From assembly GCA_050309435.1 (NCBI GenBank), contig JBNRMJ010000011.1, positions 1 to 64,000 of the forward strand: a stretch of 64,000 bases of DNA. Reading direction: 5' to 3'. Below the pieces are notes generated by a model. The model saw only the letters and a list, made by a program, of their open reading frames with translations, was not told the origin of the DNA and did not search any database. This document shows, one piece after another, positions 34,717-43,679 of the stretch (its first letter is position 1; each line of letters opens with the position of its first letter). The stretch is from CAYXVJ01 sp050309435 (GTDB lineage: Bacteria > Bacillota > Clostridia > Saccharofermentanales > Fastidiosipilaceae). The translations under genes were made by a program, and so were the position numbers.

Positions 34717-36177
34717 TTATAAACCTTCAAGTAATTGCAGAGCACTGTATATTCTGGGACGCGTAGCCGAAGGCCGGATGACCTCGTCAACCGCTCCCTG
34801 CGAAGCGGCCATTTGAGCCGTCATCTCGGTATTGCGGTATTTCCGAATGATTTCGGCTTTATCCTTCAGAGGATCTTTCGCTTCCTTGAGTTCTTTTTGA
34901 CAGAATAGGTTCACGGCACTGTCGGCCCGAAGTAAAGACACTTCTGCTGTCGGCCATGCATAAACCATATCGGCACCGGTTGACTTGCTGTTGAAAACCA
35001 GATACCCCTGGCCGATGGCCTGACCTACAATGATATTGATGCGGGTAACGTTACTTTCGCAGAAAGCCGCCATAACACGCGCTGCGACGCCCGCGATATT
35101 CGAACGTTCCATCACCTGTCCGCTACTGAATCCATGGTTATCGGTAAAGGTAATAACAGGGTAATTCAAACGATCGGCCAGAGACAGAATTGTCTCGATC
35201 TTATCCGCACAAGCCAGGCCCATTTCGCGATTGCCGTTAGCCAGATAGATAATTGGCTGGCCTCCGATCGTAGCGATGCCTGTTTTCACTTCAGTACCAA
35301 AGTCGGGATACAACTCGAGCACGCTGTCACGATCGAAGACAGCCTGGATCACATCGTTCATCTCATAACCGTCATCAAGATTTTCGGCGATTTCATCTAA
35401 ACGAATTTCACAGCGGTTGGGATCATCGTCTCCTTCGAGTGCCCATAAAAAACCGGCTGCATGATCCGGTAAATAACGCAGCAATTTACGACAAAGTTTT
35501 ATGGCTTCTTCATCGTTTCGCGCAGTTAGCCCCGCTAAGCCGCTCTGCGAGGCGTGAACAGCCGCACCTCCGATATCCGCGGGTTTCAATGTTGGATTTT
35601 CTTCGGCTGCCGTAATGCCGGGACCTTGTAAATAAATACCGCCCTTATCTTCTGCCATAATGACAAAATCAGAGGCGGCGGGCATGAAACTTAAAGCGCC
35701 GGGACAAGGACCCAAAACCAAAGCGATCAGCGGAATCTGGCCACGTGCATCAAGTAGACATTGATATAACTCGCCGACGGCATCAAGCGCCGCGAGGCCT
35801 TCGTCTACACGAATTCCGCCACTATCGAAGATAGCAATAAAAGGACTGGAAGCTTGTTTGGCCAACTCGATCGTTCGCCTGAACTTGGCGCTGTTCGCCT
35901 GGCCAAAACCCCCGGCGTACACGGAAGAATCCTGACCTGCTAAGAAAACCAGACGTCCGTCAATTTGACCATAGCCGCTGATTAATCCTTCTCCCTCGAC
36001 TTGTGCCCTGCCCGACGAAGCAGGAACAAGCGATAGAATCTGACTGCCCAACTCGACGAAGCTGTCAGCATCCAAGAGATCGAGCACGCGCCTGCGCGCG
36101 AGATTCTCCTCATATGCTGTTTCAGGCTTGTCTGTCTGCCGGGATAGGAAACTGTTCATCTTATCCTTAGAACCCAT
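34717..36177 (-). CDS. Acyl-CoA carboxyltransferase (12S/MmdA-like subunit)
   Basis: A 486-aa carboxyltransferase of the crotonase fold with two related halves, as in MmdA, PccB and transcarboxylase 12S. Visible elements are LDADSFVELGSQ, FAGQDSSVYAGGFG-like LAGQDSSVYAGG, FDSGGIRVDEGLAAL (oxyanion-hole Gly pair) and, in the second half, DNHGFSSGQVMERSNI. The mid region YLQGPGITAAE differs from the typical 'tGPxvxk' loop and may affect CoA-substrate choice. ATG 36177 (MGSKDK) follows AAAGGTG and is preferred over an upstream TTG. It is the first gene of the carboxyltransferase operon. Confidence 0.85.
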   Translation of the reverse strand: MGSKDKMNSFLSRQTDKPETAYEENLARRRVLDLLDADSFVELGSQILSLVPASSGRAQVEGEGLISGYGQIDGRLVFLAGQDSSVYAGGFGQANSAKFRRTIELAKQASSPFIAIFDSGGIRVDEGLAALDAVGELYQCLLDARGQIPLIALVLGPCPGALSFMPAASDFVIMAEDKGGIYLQGPGITAAEENPTLKPADIGGAAVHASQSGLAGLTARNDEEAIKLCRKLLRYLPDHAAGFLWALEGDDDPNRCEIRLDEIAENLDDGYEMNDVIQAVFDRDSVLELYPDFGTEVKTGIATIGGQPIIYLANGNREMGLACADKIETILSLADRLNYPVITFTDNHGFSSGQVMERSNIAGVAARVMAAFCESNVTRINIIVGQAIGQGYLVFNSKSTGADMVYAWPTAEVSLLRADSAVNLFCQKELKEAKDPLKDKAEIIRKYRNTEMTAQMAASQGAVDEVIRPSATRPRIYSALQLLEGL

Positions 36178-36353
36178 AAAGCACACCTTTCCAGTTTTTG
36201 GTTCGGTCAATTAAGCCCTAACCTCTAGTCTAATTACGCCAATTATAATGGAACAATGTAAACTGGGCAAGCAAACAATAAACACAAACAAAAAAAATAT
36301 TCTTTTGGCAAGATGAATGCGGGTTTAAATTTACATGTGGTTAAACAGCGCGA

Positions 36354-36977
36354 TTAACGATCCTGATGCAAATCGTATTTGTGCTCAAAATCCTGAAGTG
36401 TACTATACATGATCATTTCCAGCGGTGGCAGCTCGGAGAGTGATGCGATACCCGTTTCCAGAAGAAATTTCTCGGTGGTGCTGAATAAAGAAGGTCTACC
36501 AGGCGCATCCAGGGTGTCGCTGACATAAATATAGCCGCGTTCTTCTAAACGACTGATAATCGAGTCGCTGTTAACACCTCGTACCGTTTCGATTTGCGCT
36601 CTGGTAACCGGTTGATTATAAGCAACAATAGCCAGTACCTCGAAGGCTGCCTGTGTCAAACGAGGCCGGTTCTTTGGTTTATACAATTGCTCAAGCAGAG
36701 CTTTCATGGACGGTTTGGTTGCCAGCGTATATCGATTCTCCATACGACGAAGCATGATGCCCGAGTTTTGATCTTCTTCCAGCATTTTCGCCAGATCGTT
36801 TAAAGTAATCAAAACCACCGTCTCGTCTTGGCCCGTTAAGTGACTGAGCTCGGCAAGCGAAAGCGGATCTCCGGCGGCAAACAACAAAGCCTGGATGCCG
36901 CTAACCATTTGATCCTCGCCAAGTTTGAATACATCGACTTCGATACTCTTGTCTTCTGCATGATTCTGATCAATCAT
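36354..36977 (-). CDS. scpB: Segregation and condensation protein B
   Basis: A 207-aa winged-helix partner of SMC/ScpA in chromosome condensation. IQALLFAAGDPLSLAEL, GIMLRRMENRYTLATKP, KPKNRPRLTQAAFEVLAIVAYNQPVTRAQIE (shown in parts: LAIVAYNQPVTRAQIE) and VRGVNSDSIISRLEERG are strongly conserved in ScpB. Start 36977 overlaps the scpA stop by 8 bases and is the natural start; a longer in-frame reading upstream has no support. Confidence 0.93.
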   Translation of the reverse strand: MIDQNHAEDKSIEVDVFKLGEDQMVSGIQALLFAAGDPLSLAELSHLTGQDETVVLITLNDLAKMLEEDQNSGIMLRRMENRYTLATKPSMKALLEQLYKPKNRPRLTQAAFEVLAIVAYNQPVTRAQIETVRGVNSDSIISRLEERGYIYVSDTLDAPGRPSLFSTTEKFLLETGIASLSELPPLEMIMYSTLQDFEHKYDLHQDR

Positions 36978-37881
36978 AATCTTCCAACTTTCCTTCGCGC
37001 ACAAATGCCAGTAATGTTTTTCCGACCTCATCGCCTTCGGTAGCGGGGTTATACTCCAGTTCGATGATATCTGCGGGATGATCCTGTCTGGCAAATAACC
37101 GATTTGCTTTCAATAACTCGAGAACTGCCAGGAATCCAGTTACTTTCTCGGCCCGGCTGGCGCCGTACGGAAACAATTCGGTAAAGAACATTTTTCCCTT
37201 TAGCCTCAGACTCTTCCAGATACTGGATAATTTTTCTCGTAACGAAATTTTCTCGCGTTGTAGAATCTTGGACATCTTCGACGCCACATCCTGATAACGA
37301 GCCGTATTCCTGCCTGCAACCGCACGGGCACCTCGCAGAATATCCTCGAAGCGAACAGGTCTCGCCGGCTCCTCGTGAATAACCTTGATCCCCAACTGTT
37401 TAGCTGTTTCAGGCAGATGAAAATAACTCCCCGCCCAGATTTCCTGTCGTCTGGCGATTTCGCTGGCAAGCAGTCGCGCCCGTCTGTATGCGAGCAGTCT
37501 CAAAACAAGCTCGTCGCGGGGGTCTTCTTCCTGCCGCTCCTCGGAAGGTCTCAGTAAAGGTAAAAGCATAGCCGACTTAATCTGCAGAAGGCTTGACGCC
37601 ATCAGGAGAAAGTCGCTGGCTAAATCCATATCGAGCACTTCGAGATCTTCAAGGTAAGTCATGTACTGCTCGGTAATGAAGGCAATCGGAATATCGTAAA
37701 TATCCACTTTATTCTTTTCGATCAAATGGTAAAGCAAATCCAGGGGTCCTGAAAAATCACCGATATGAAGTTCGGGACCTTTTCGCGATGTTATTTCACG
37801 ATCTTGATCCTGAAGCACGTCGATGGCTCTAAGCCCCGCATTCTCGCGCTCTGCCCTCTTCGCAACATTTGTCTCTATCAT
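36970..37881 (-). CDS. scpA: Segregation and condensation protein A
   Basis: Kleisin subunit of the SMC complex, 303 aa from the chosen ATG. FSGPLDLLYHLIEKNKVDIYDIPIA (in parts: FSGPLDLLYHLI) and ASDFLLMASSLLQIKSAMLLP are diagnostic for the N-terminal domain, and FLAVLELLKANRL is the conserved C-terminal winged helix. It has an N-terminal extension of about 35 residues before the FSGPLDLL block compared with the B. subtilis protein. The ATG at 37881 shares one base with the M50 gene stop (TGATG), so start choice is secure. Confidence 0.93.
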   Translation of the reverse strand: MIETNVAKRAERENAGLRAIDVLQDQDREITSRKGPELHIGDFSGPLDLLYHLIEKNKVDIYDIPIAFITEQYMTYLEDLEVLDMDLASDFLLMASSLLQIKSAMLLPLLRPSEERQEEDPRDELVLRLLAYRRARLLASEIARRQEIWAGSYFHLPETAKQLGIKVIHEEPARPVRFEDILRGARAVAGRNTARYQDVASKMSKILQREKISLREKLSSIWKSLRLKGKMFFTELFPYGASRAEKVTGFLAVLELLKANRLFARQDHPADIIELEYNPATEGDEVGKTLLAFVREGKLEDYD

Positions 37882-38636
37882 CACAAAAATAATCTCATTA
37901 AGGCATCGATCGGCGTGCTGATCAGCCATTCAAACGGCGTAGCCAGCCAAGTCAATAGATTAAACAAACCTCCCCGGGCAAATAATAACAAGAATAAAAA
38001 GCCCATGCCAATATAACGCTCGTATCTCATGATTTTAAAGTACAAACGGGCCGGCAGTAAGGAACCAAAAAACTTAAATCCATCCAGCGGCGGGATTGGC
38101 AGAAGGTTGAAAATGGCCAGGAATATATTCCTGATATAGAAAAGGCTGAAAACCAGGAGTAAAACTTCTACCAGGTTCATGGCCATCGAAGAAGCGGAAG
38201 TCTGTTCCAGCACACCTGATTTATAAGCAATCAGCAGTGTCAACGAACGTAAAAAATACGCAATCACCGAGAGAATGAGATTCGATACGGCACCGGCAAC
38301 ACTCACCAGAGCAATACCTTTCTTCAGTGAATGCTGCCGATGAAAGCGGCTTGGATTGATCGGAACCGGTTTGGCCCAGCCGACCGGGGCACCCAGTAAA
38401 ATAAACAAGGTACCCACCGGATCCAAATGGGCCAAAGGGTTCAGCGTCAATCTTCCCGTTTCCTCGGCTGTCTTGTCTCCCAGCCGGTTTGCTGTCCATG
38501 CATGAGCAAATTCATGAATCGACAGCGATGTTAAGAGTACCGCCATGCCGATCACATAAACCATGATGGCTTCGCTACCCATGCCCAGGACATTGAACAG
38601 TCCGGCAGATAGCGGAATTGTTGAGGTTGTAACCAT
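37881..38636 (-). CDS. Site-2-type zinc metalloprotease, M50 family (YwhC-like)
   Basis: A 251-aa membrane protease. HEFAHAWTANRLGD carries the HExxH zinc site, and NLLPIPPLDGFK (NxxPxxxLDG) is the second conserved motif with the third zinc ligand. Five to six membrane helices. These small M50 proteins of Firmicutes are encoded next to scpAB and their substrate is unknown. It follows ileS by 11 bases and starts before scpA, in one operon. Confidence 0.9.
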   Translation of the reverse strand: MVTTSTIPLSAGLFNVLGMGSEAIMVYVIGMAVLLTSLSIHEFAHAWTANRLGDKTAEETGRLTLNPLAHLDPVGTLFILLGAPVGWAKPVPINPSRFHRQHSLKKGIALVSVAGAVSNLILSVIAYFLRSLTLLIAYKSGVLEQTSASSMAMNLVEVLLLVFSLFYIRNIFLAIFNLLPIPPLDGFKFFGSLLPARLYFKIMRYERYIGMGFLFLLLFARGGLFNLLTWLATPFEWLISTPIDALMRLFL

Positions 38637-38647
38637 AGTATGCTTTC

Positions 38648-41600
38648 TTAATTAATTGTCGATGCGGCTTTTTCCAGCTTTATCCAACAATCTTCGCCGT
38701 TGATCGACCATTTGCGAGCATCTGTTGCAGCCTCGTCGAGAGTTTCGATGGCAACAGCCAGTACTTCGGCCGCGATCATCCCGGCGTGTTTACTAAACAC
38801 TTTTTGCAGAACTTCACTCGAACGATGGTAAACCACGATGCGGTCGACGATCTCAAAATCGCTTTCTTTTCTCATGGTCTGAATCTTGGATATGATCTCA
38901 CGCACAAAACCTTCTTCGATCAGCTCCTCGGTCAGAGCCAGATCGATCGCTACGGTATAATCGCGACTCTGTTCGGTCTGGAAACCTTCGACCTGAACCG
39001 TCTCGATCAAAAGGTCATCGGCAGTCAGCTCTTCGGGCTTGCCGTTCACTTCGATCGTAATCTTACCGCTTTGATTTAGTTCCGCATAACGTTCGCGTCC
39101 GTTCACTTCGTTCAGGATTTTACTGACCTGTGCAAGATCTTTTCCGAAACGGCGGCCTAGCGTGCGAAGCTGAGGTTTAAAACGATAATCCCGGAGATCC
39201 GAGTTGTCCTTGATAAAGACGATCTCTTTGATATTCAGCTCATCTGTGATCAGGTCAGCAAAACTCTCCGGAAGCTCGATCGGCGCTTCAACCAGAATCC
39301 GCGCAAGCGGCTGACGATTCTTCATCGCTGAAGTATTGCGAGCGGCACGACCCATTCCGATGATCTCGAGGACTGCTGCCATACGCTCTTCCAGCAAAGG
39401 ATCGATAAAACTCTTATCCTCGCTCGGATAATTGCAGAAATGGACCGATTCCGGGGCATTTTCCTCGGAATTACGCACCAGATTCTGATAGATGTCTTCT
39501 GCAATAAAAGGAACAAACGGTGCTGAAAGAAGAACAATCTGTTTCAAGACCGTATACAGAGTCATATAAGCTGCAACCTTGTCGGCCGTCATCTCGTCGG
39601 CCCAGTAACGCTCGCGGCCGCGTCTCACATACCAGTTGGAAAGGTCATCCAGGAAATCGACCATTAATCGGGCTCCGGTTGTTATATCGTAAGCATTCAG
39701 AAGGCGATCGACCTTACCGATCAAAGTATTCAGGCGTGACAAAATCCAACGATCCATAACCGTCAGACTATCTCGATCAAGTGTGTGCTCGCTTGGATTA
39801 AAGCGGTCGATATTGGCATAGAGAACATAGAAGGAATATGTATTCCAGAGTGTTCCCATGAATTTACGCTGACCTTCGCTGACGGCCGGATCAGAATAAC
39901 GGCTCGGCAACCACGGCTGACTGTTGGAGTAGAAATACCAGCGAACGGCATCCGCGCCTTGTTTGCCCAGGGCATCCCAGGGATTGACGACATTCCCTTT
40001 ATGCTTGCTCATTTTAATACCGTCTTTATCCTGAACCAGCCCCATGACGATACAGTTCTCAAAGGGAGCTTTGTCAAACAATAAGGTTGAAATCGCCAGA
40101 AGCGAATAGAACCACCCGCGTGTTTGATCCTGAGCTTCCGAAATAAACTGTGCCGGGAAATGCTGCTCAAATTTCTCCTTGTTCTCAAAAGGATAATGAT
40201 ATTGGGCAAAAGGCATCGAACCCGAATCAAACCATGCGTCGATCACTTCGCTGACACGCGCCATTTCCTTTCCGCAGGTCGGACAGCTGATCGTAACCTG
40301 ATCAATATATGGTTTATGAAGCTCGATGTCATCCGGACAGTTCGAGGACATGGATTTCAGTTCTTCGATCGAACCGATCACATGGACGTGGTTGTTCTCG
40401 CAGCGCCAGGCCGGCAGCGGCGTGCCCCAGTAACGTTCGCGGGACAGACCCCAGTCGATTACATTCTCCAGGAAGTTACCCATGCGGCCTTCCTTGATAT
40501 TTTCGGGGATCCAGTTAATGCTGCGGTTATTGCGAACCAGCTGATCCTTGACGGCAGTCATTCTGATGAACCAGCTGTGACGGGCATAATAGATCAAAGG
40601 CGTATCGCAGCGCCAGCAATGAGGATAGTTGTGCTCGATAATCTGTTTTAGCATCAGCTTGTTTTCAGCTTGCAGTTTCTCGATGATAGCGGGATTCGCC
40701 TTCATGACATCCATACCTGCAAAGTCAACAACCAGATCGGGGAACGATCCGTCTTCTTCCACCAGCTGAACGAAAGGCAGATCATAGCGCCGGCCGACCT
40801 TGGCATCGTCTTCACCGAAGGCGGGGGCGATGTGAACAATGCCCGTACCGTCTTCCAAAGTAACGAAGGGATCCATGGTCACATACCAGGCATCTTTACC
40901 GCTTTGATCAACAATCGCTTTACTGTAATCGAAGAGCGGAAGGTAACGTTTATGTTCCAGGCGACTGCCGTTGAAACGATCAATAACGGTGATTTCTTCG
41001 CCAAGAACTTTTTCGGCCAGGGCTGCAGCGACATAGTATCGTACCACGGTACCGTTTTCTTCACGTTCGGCCAGCACATATTCAGCCTTGGGATTCACAC
41101 ATAAAGCCAGGTTGGACGGTAAAGTCCAGGGCGTCGTTGTCCAGGCGGCGAAGTAAGTATTTTCTTCCAGAGCAAGCTTAAAGCGTACGAAAACAGACGT
41201 TTCTTTAACGTCTTTATAACCTTGGGCAACTTCGTGGCTCGAAAGAGACGTACCGCAGCGAGGGCAGTAAGGAACGATCTTATGACCTTCATAAAGCAGA
41301 CCCTTCTTCCAGATCTCCTTGAGAGCCCACCAAACCGATTCGATATAGTTGTTCTCGTAGGTTACATATGGATTCTCCATATCCGCCCAATAACCGACAC
41401 GATCCGAAATCTGCTCCCATTCGTCCTTATAGGTCCAGACACTCTGCTTGCATTGAGTAATAAAGGCCTCGACGCCATACGCTTCGATCTCGTCTTTTCC
41501 ATTGATTCCCAGAGCCTTTTCCACTTCCAGCTCAACAGGCAAACCATGAGTATCCCAACCGGCTTTAAACTCAACCTTATACCCCTTCATACTACGGTAA

Positions 41601-41809
41601 CGAGGAATGATATCTTTTATCGCACGTGTCAGAATATGACCGATATGAGGCTTGCCGTTGGCAGTCGGCGGTCCGTCGAAGATGGTAAATACAGGTCCGT
41701 CTTGACGAAGCTTCCTCGACTCCTTCATGGCTTGACTTTCGGCCCACATGGCCCGGACTTCTTCTTCCCGGCCGGTAAACGCCATATCATTCATTACTTT
41801 CTCGTACAT
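38648..41809 (-). CDS. ileS: Isoleucyl-tRNA synthetase (type 2, long form)
   Basis: A 1053-aa class I synthetase of the long, eukaryote-like IleRS2 type. PPTANGKPHIGHILTRAI holds the HIGH motif (PHIGH), WDTHGLPVELEVEKALGI is the typical type-2 N-terminal block, DGIKMSKHKGNVVNP has KMSKH at the KMSKS loop, and the editing domain (about 190-400) and a long C-terminal extension are present. A Cys motif (CPRCGTSLSSHE, about residues 185-200) is present. IleRS2 proteins are often less sensitive to mupirocin, which is family knowledge only. A T-box leader precedes the gene. It heads the ileS-M50-scpA-scpB operon. GGAGGAG lies before the ATG. Confidence 0.93.
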   Translation of the reverse strand: MYEKVMNDMAFTGREEEVRAMWAESQAMKESRKLRQDGPVFTIFDGPPTANGKPHIGHILTRAIKDIIPRYRSMKGYKVEFKAGWDTHGLPVELEVEKALGINGKDEIEAYGVEAFITQCKQSVWTYKDEWEQISDRVGYWADMENPYVTYENNYIESVWWALKEIWKKGLLYEGHKIVPYCPRCGTSLSSHEVAQGYKDVKETSVFVRFKLALEENTYFAAWTTTPWTLPSNLALCVNPKAEYVLAEREENGTVVRYYVAAALAEKVLGEEITVIDRFNGSRLEHKRYLPLFDYSKAIVDQSGKDAWYVTMDPFVTLEDGTGIVHIAPAFGEDDAKVGRRYDLPFVQLVEEDGSFPDLVVDFAGMDVMKANPAIIEKLQAENKLMLKQIIEHNYPHCWRCDTPLIYYARHSWFIRMTAVKDQLVRNNRSINWIPENIKEGRMGNFLENVIDWGLSRERYWGTPLPAWRCENNHVHVIGSIEELKSMSSNCPDDIELHKPYIDQVTISCPTCGKEMARVSEVIDAWFDSGSMPFAQYHYPFENKEKFEQHFPAQFISEAQDQTRGWFYSLLAISTLLFDKAPFENCIVMGLVQDKDGIKMSKHKGNVVNPWDALGKQGADAVRWYFYSNSQPWLPSRYSDPAVSEGQRKFMGTLWNTYSFYVLYANIDRFNPSEHTLDRDSLTVMDRWILSRLNTLIGKVDRLLNAYDITTGARLMVDFLDDLSNWYVRRGRERYWADEMTADKVAAYMTLYTVLKQIVLLSAPFVPFIAEDIYQNLVRNSEENAPESVHFCNYPSEDKSFIDPLLEERMAAVLEIIGMGRAARNTSAMKNRQPLARILVEAPIELPESFADLITDELNIKEIVFIKDNSDLRDYRFKPQLRTLGRRFGKDLAQVSKILNEVNGRERYAELNQSGKITIEVNGKPEELTADDLLIETVQVEGFQTEQSRDYTVAIDLALTEELIEEGFVREIISKIQTMRKESDFEIVDRIVVYHRSSEVLQKVFSKHAGMIAAEVLAVAIETLDEAATDARKWSINGEDCWIKLEKAASTIN

Positions 41810-41839
41810 GTCTCCTCCATCGTGCTTAACTAATATTCA

Positions 41840-42035
41840 CTAAAATAAAAAAGCATCCCCTAAGGGACGCCAATGCGCAACCACCCATACTAGTGATACA
41901 GAATAATTATTGATAAGTTTGATCAAGCTCCCAGATGATCCGTAATCCGCGGCTGTCTATGTGCCTCTCACCTCTGCACACTCTCTGTCAGATACCCTTC
42001 GGTTACCGTTCTGTTCAACGCTTGCTAAAAAAGCT
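41840..42035 (-). promoter_or_regulatory. T-box riboswitch leader of ileS
   Basis: The 200-base minus-strand leader shows a T-box-like stretch, TGGGTGGTTGCGCA (41887-41874), immediately before the terminator. The conserved GGGTGG core that pairs with the tRNA 3' end is present, while the usual ACCGCG tail is altered to TTGCGC. Upstream lie GAACAG, GGTATCTGACAG and GAGAG segments compatible with Stem I. A candidate specifier codon ATC (isoleucine) is at 41993-41991. The downstream gene is ileS, as expected. A promoter (TTGCAA, 16-base spacer, TAAAAT) is at 42069-42042. Confidence 0.75.
41843..41870 (-). terminator. T-box terminator hairpin in the ileS leader
   Basis: On the minus strand GCGTCCC, loop TTAG, GGGATGC, then TTTTTTATTTT. 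One G-U pair. It lies directly after the T-box sequence and would be disrupted when uncharged tRNA-Ile binds the antiterminator. Confidence 0.75.
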
Positions 42036-42041
42036 TAGTTA

Positions 42042-42069
42042 ATTTTAACATGAGTGAAATTATTTGCAA
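42042..42069 (-). promoter_or_regulatory. Promoter of the ileS T-box transcript
   Basis: On the minus strand TTGCAA (42069-42064), 16 bases, then TAAAAT (42047-42042) preceded by TGT (extended -10). It would start the transcript just before the T-box Stem I. Confidence 0.55.
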
Positions 42070-42263
42070 GCAAGTGTATATTGAAGCCCCGAAATCTTAG
42101 CTAAAAGTTCCCGGGGCTCGCTATAAATACACATAAACGAATGGCCACTATCGCCACTCGTTTCTGCCTGATTCTGCTGCTGTGCCTATCCGCTTGTCAA
42201 AACATCCTTCCGCAGATATCTGATTGTTAGAGCAGTGTGGATAAGCTATAGTTTCGGCTCCGA

Positions 42264-42599
42264 TTATTCCGTTCCCAGTATTTTCGACACATCTTTCGTT
42301 AAGATATGGTACTTCTGAAGATCATTCTCCAGTTGTCGTCTGCCTTCATCCGTGATGGTGTAGTAACGGCGAAGTACTCTGGCGCCGGACGATTCGGTTC
42401 TCGACTTAACCAGACCATGCTTCTCCAAACGATGCAAAGCAGGATATAAAGCTCCTTCGGTTAAGTGATATTGCTCGGATCCGCGTTCCGTAAGAGTATG
42501 AATAATCTTGAATCCATACATCTCGTCTTCCTCGGAAAGAAGTTTAAGTACTATAAGTTGAGTCAGTCCTTTTTTCAGGTTGCCTGTTATATCATACAT
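42264..42599 (-). CDS. PadR-family transcriptional regulator
   Basis: A 111-aa winged-helix regulator. LKKGLTQLIVLKLLSEEDEMYGFKI is the PadR N-terminal signature (in parts: LVLxLLxxxxxYGxxI), then LTEGALYPALHRLEKHGLV is the recognition region and RRYYTITDEGRRQL the wing. GGAGAGGG precedes the ATG. It is monocistronic. Targets are unclear, since neither neighbour is an efflux or membrane-stress gene. PadR proteins commonly respond to antibiotics or phenolic acids. Confidence 0.9.
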   Translation of the reverse strand: MYDITGNLKKGLTQLIVLKLLSEEDEMYGFKIIHTLTERGSEQYHLTEGALYPALHRLEKHGLVKSRTESSGARVLRRYYTITDEGRRQLENDLQKYHILTKDVSKILGTE

Positions 42600-42828
42600 T
42601 TTCCGACCCTCTCCTCTTGTCTAAGAAATGCTTCTGTCTTGCGAGCCTTGCGGAAATTGTTTGCTCACAACTCTCTATCGAGAGCCTGCTGTCCTATAAG
42701 CTAATTATATAGATATCATATTGATGCCATGAATGCTTAGGTTACGAATTACAACGTTTTTAACACGAAATAACAATTATTTGCCATATGACAAATGAAA
42801 GCTGATCTCTGACAACCCTTAAAAAGAA

Positions 42829-42851
42829 AAAACCCGGTAAAACCGGGTTTC
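42829..42851 (-). terminator. Terminator of spoVG
   Basis: On the minus strand AAACCCGGT, loop TTT, ACCGGGTTT, then TTTTCTTTTT. Perfect 9-bp stem with a U tract, 22 bases after the spoVG stop. Confidence 0.85.
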
Positions 42852-42872
42852 GATAGTAAGAAACATTACTTA

Positions 42873-43220
42873 TTATAGGATTTCGTCGCTTTGAACGCGT
42901 ACAGTTTGCAAATCGCCGGGCGAGTCATCAACACTTACTTCCATATCCTCGACTTCTGTTTCGGGAACGCTTTGTTCTTCATATTTACGCAGGATGATTT
43001 CAGATAAATAGTTGCGGAATTCGGTTCGTATCGGGTGCGCAATATCAATAAAGTTACCATTCGGTGTTTTCCGGCTGGGCATCGCTATAAATAAACCTTG
43101 CGAACTGGAAATCACTTTTATATCGTGCACCACGAACACATGGTCGAAAGTACATGACACAACGGCTTTTAGTTTACCGGCATTACTCATATTCCTTATA
43201 ACTATATCTGTCAACTCCAT
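42873..43220 (-). CDS. spoVG: SpoVG-family regulator
   Basis: A 115-aa protein. MELTDIVIRNM, VVSCTFDHVFVVHDIKVI and the GLFIAMPSRKTPNGNFIDIAHPI stretch (shown in parts: FIAMPSRKTP and DIAHPI) are the SpoVG signatures. SpoVG binds DNA or RNA and influences cell division, capsule and virulence genes as well as sporulation. Its presence does not prove spore formation. The C-terminal 25 residues are acidic. A TTGACA promoter lies about 75 bases upstream and a terminator follows, so the gene is transcribed alone. Confidence 0.92.
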   Translation of the reverse strand: MELTDIVIRNMSNAGKLKAVVSCTFDHVFVVHDIKVISSSQGLFIAMPSRKTPNGNFIDIAHPIRTEFRNYLSEIILRKYEEQSVPETEVEDMEVSVDDSPGDLQTVRVQSDEIL

Positions 43221-43512
43221 GCATTTTCCCGCCTTTACCTAATAATTTTCTGATTTAAATAGAACTAAGTAGAGATTAAACAAGAGGCCACAATTTGTCA
43301 AGGCAGATCGACAACAATTTGCATTTATCAAGAGAGGCCGATGTGTATAAAGCGATATATTACGTATCATTTTATAATCTTTATCATATACTTATCACTA
43401 CAGTACAATTTATAGATCCGCCGGATCAGGAGTCATCATCTAGTTTAATGAACAGTTTCTATTTTAGCTTTTCATATTCTGTATATGAACGGGGAAGATA
43501 CGGATAATTGCG
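43221..43512. other. AT-rich intergenic region upstream of spoVG
   Basis: About 290 bases between spoVG and the terminator of tRNA-Pro(CGG). It contains the spoVG promoter (43273-43301). The rest is AT-rich, has a GATCCGCCGGATC palindrome near 43418, and has no supported gene. A 70-codon open frame (43295-43507, plus strand) has no ribosome-binding site. Confidence 0.5.
43273..43301 (-). promoter_or_regulatory. Promoter of spoVG
   Basis: On the minus strand a perfect TTGACA (43301-43296), a 17-base spacer and TAATCT (43278-43273). It is the only good sigma-A-like pair in this region. Confidence 0.6.
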
Positions 43513-43555
43513 AAAAAAAGTGTATGAATCGAGACGAATCTCTATTCATACACTT
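43513..43555 (-). terminator. Terminator of tRNA-Pro(CGG)
   Basis: On the minus strand AAGTGTATGAAT pairs with ATTCATACACTT around a 14-base loop, followed by TTTTTTCG. It starts 2 bases after the tRNA 3' end. Confidence 0.85.
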
Positions 43556-43556
43556 A

Positions 43557-43632
43557 TGGTCGGAGTGAGAAGACTTGAACTTCCGGCCTCTTGGTCCCGA
43601 ACCAAGCGCTCTACCACCTGAGCCACACCCCG
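43557..43632 (-). tRNA. tRNA-Pro (anticodon CGG)
   Basis: On the minus strand the acceptor stem CGGGGTG/CACTCCG (one G-U pair), anticodon arm CTTGG-TTCGGGA-CCAAG with anticodon CGG, and T arm with GTTCAAGTC form a cloverleaf of 76 nt with encoded CCA. Second proline tRNA in this window besides UGG at 18.4 kb. Confidence 0.95.
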
Positions 43633-43679
43633 AAGACTTTCTAATTCTATCACATAAAATAAATCTGTCAATTATGGGA

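Noticed and set aside
42084..42118. Hairpin AGCCCCG/CGGGGCT between padR and the ileS leader
   Set aside because: Stem is good but no T tract follows on either strand, so a terminator is not supported. It might still be a terminator remnant for padR.
42873..43220. SpoVG as evidence for sporulation
   Set aside because: SpoVG also occurs in non-sporulating Firmicutes, and no other sporulation gene is in the window.
43295..43507. 70-codon open frame between spoVG and the tRNA
   Set aside because: It lies across the spoVG promoter on the other strand and lacks a ribosome-binding site; AT-rich chance frame.
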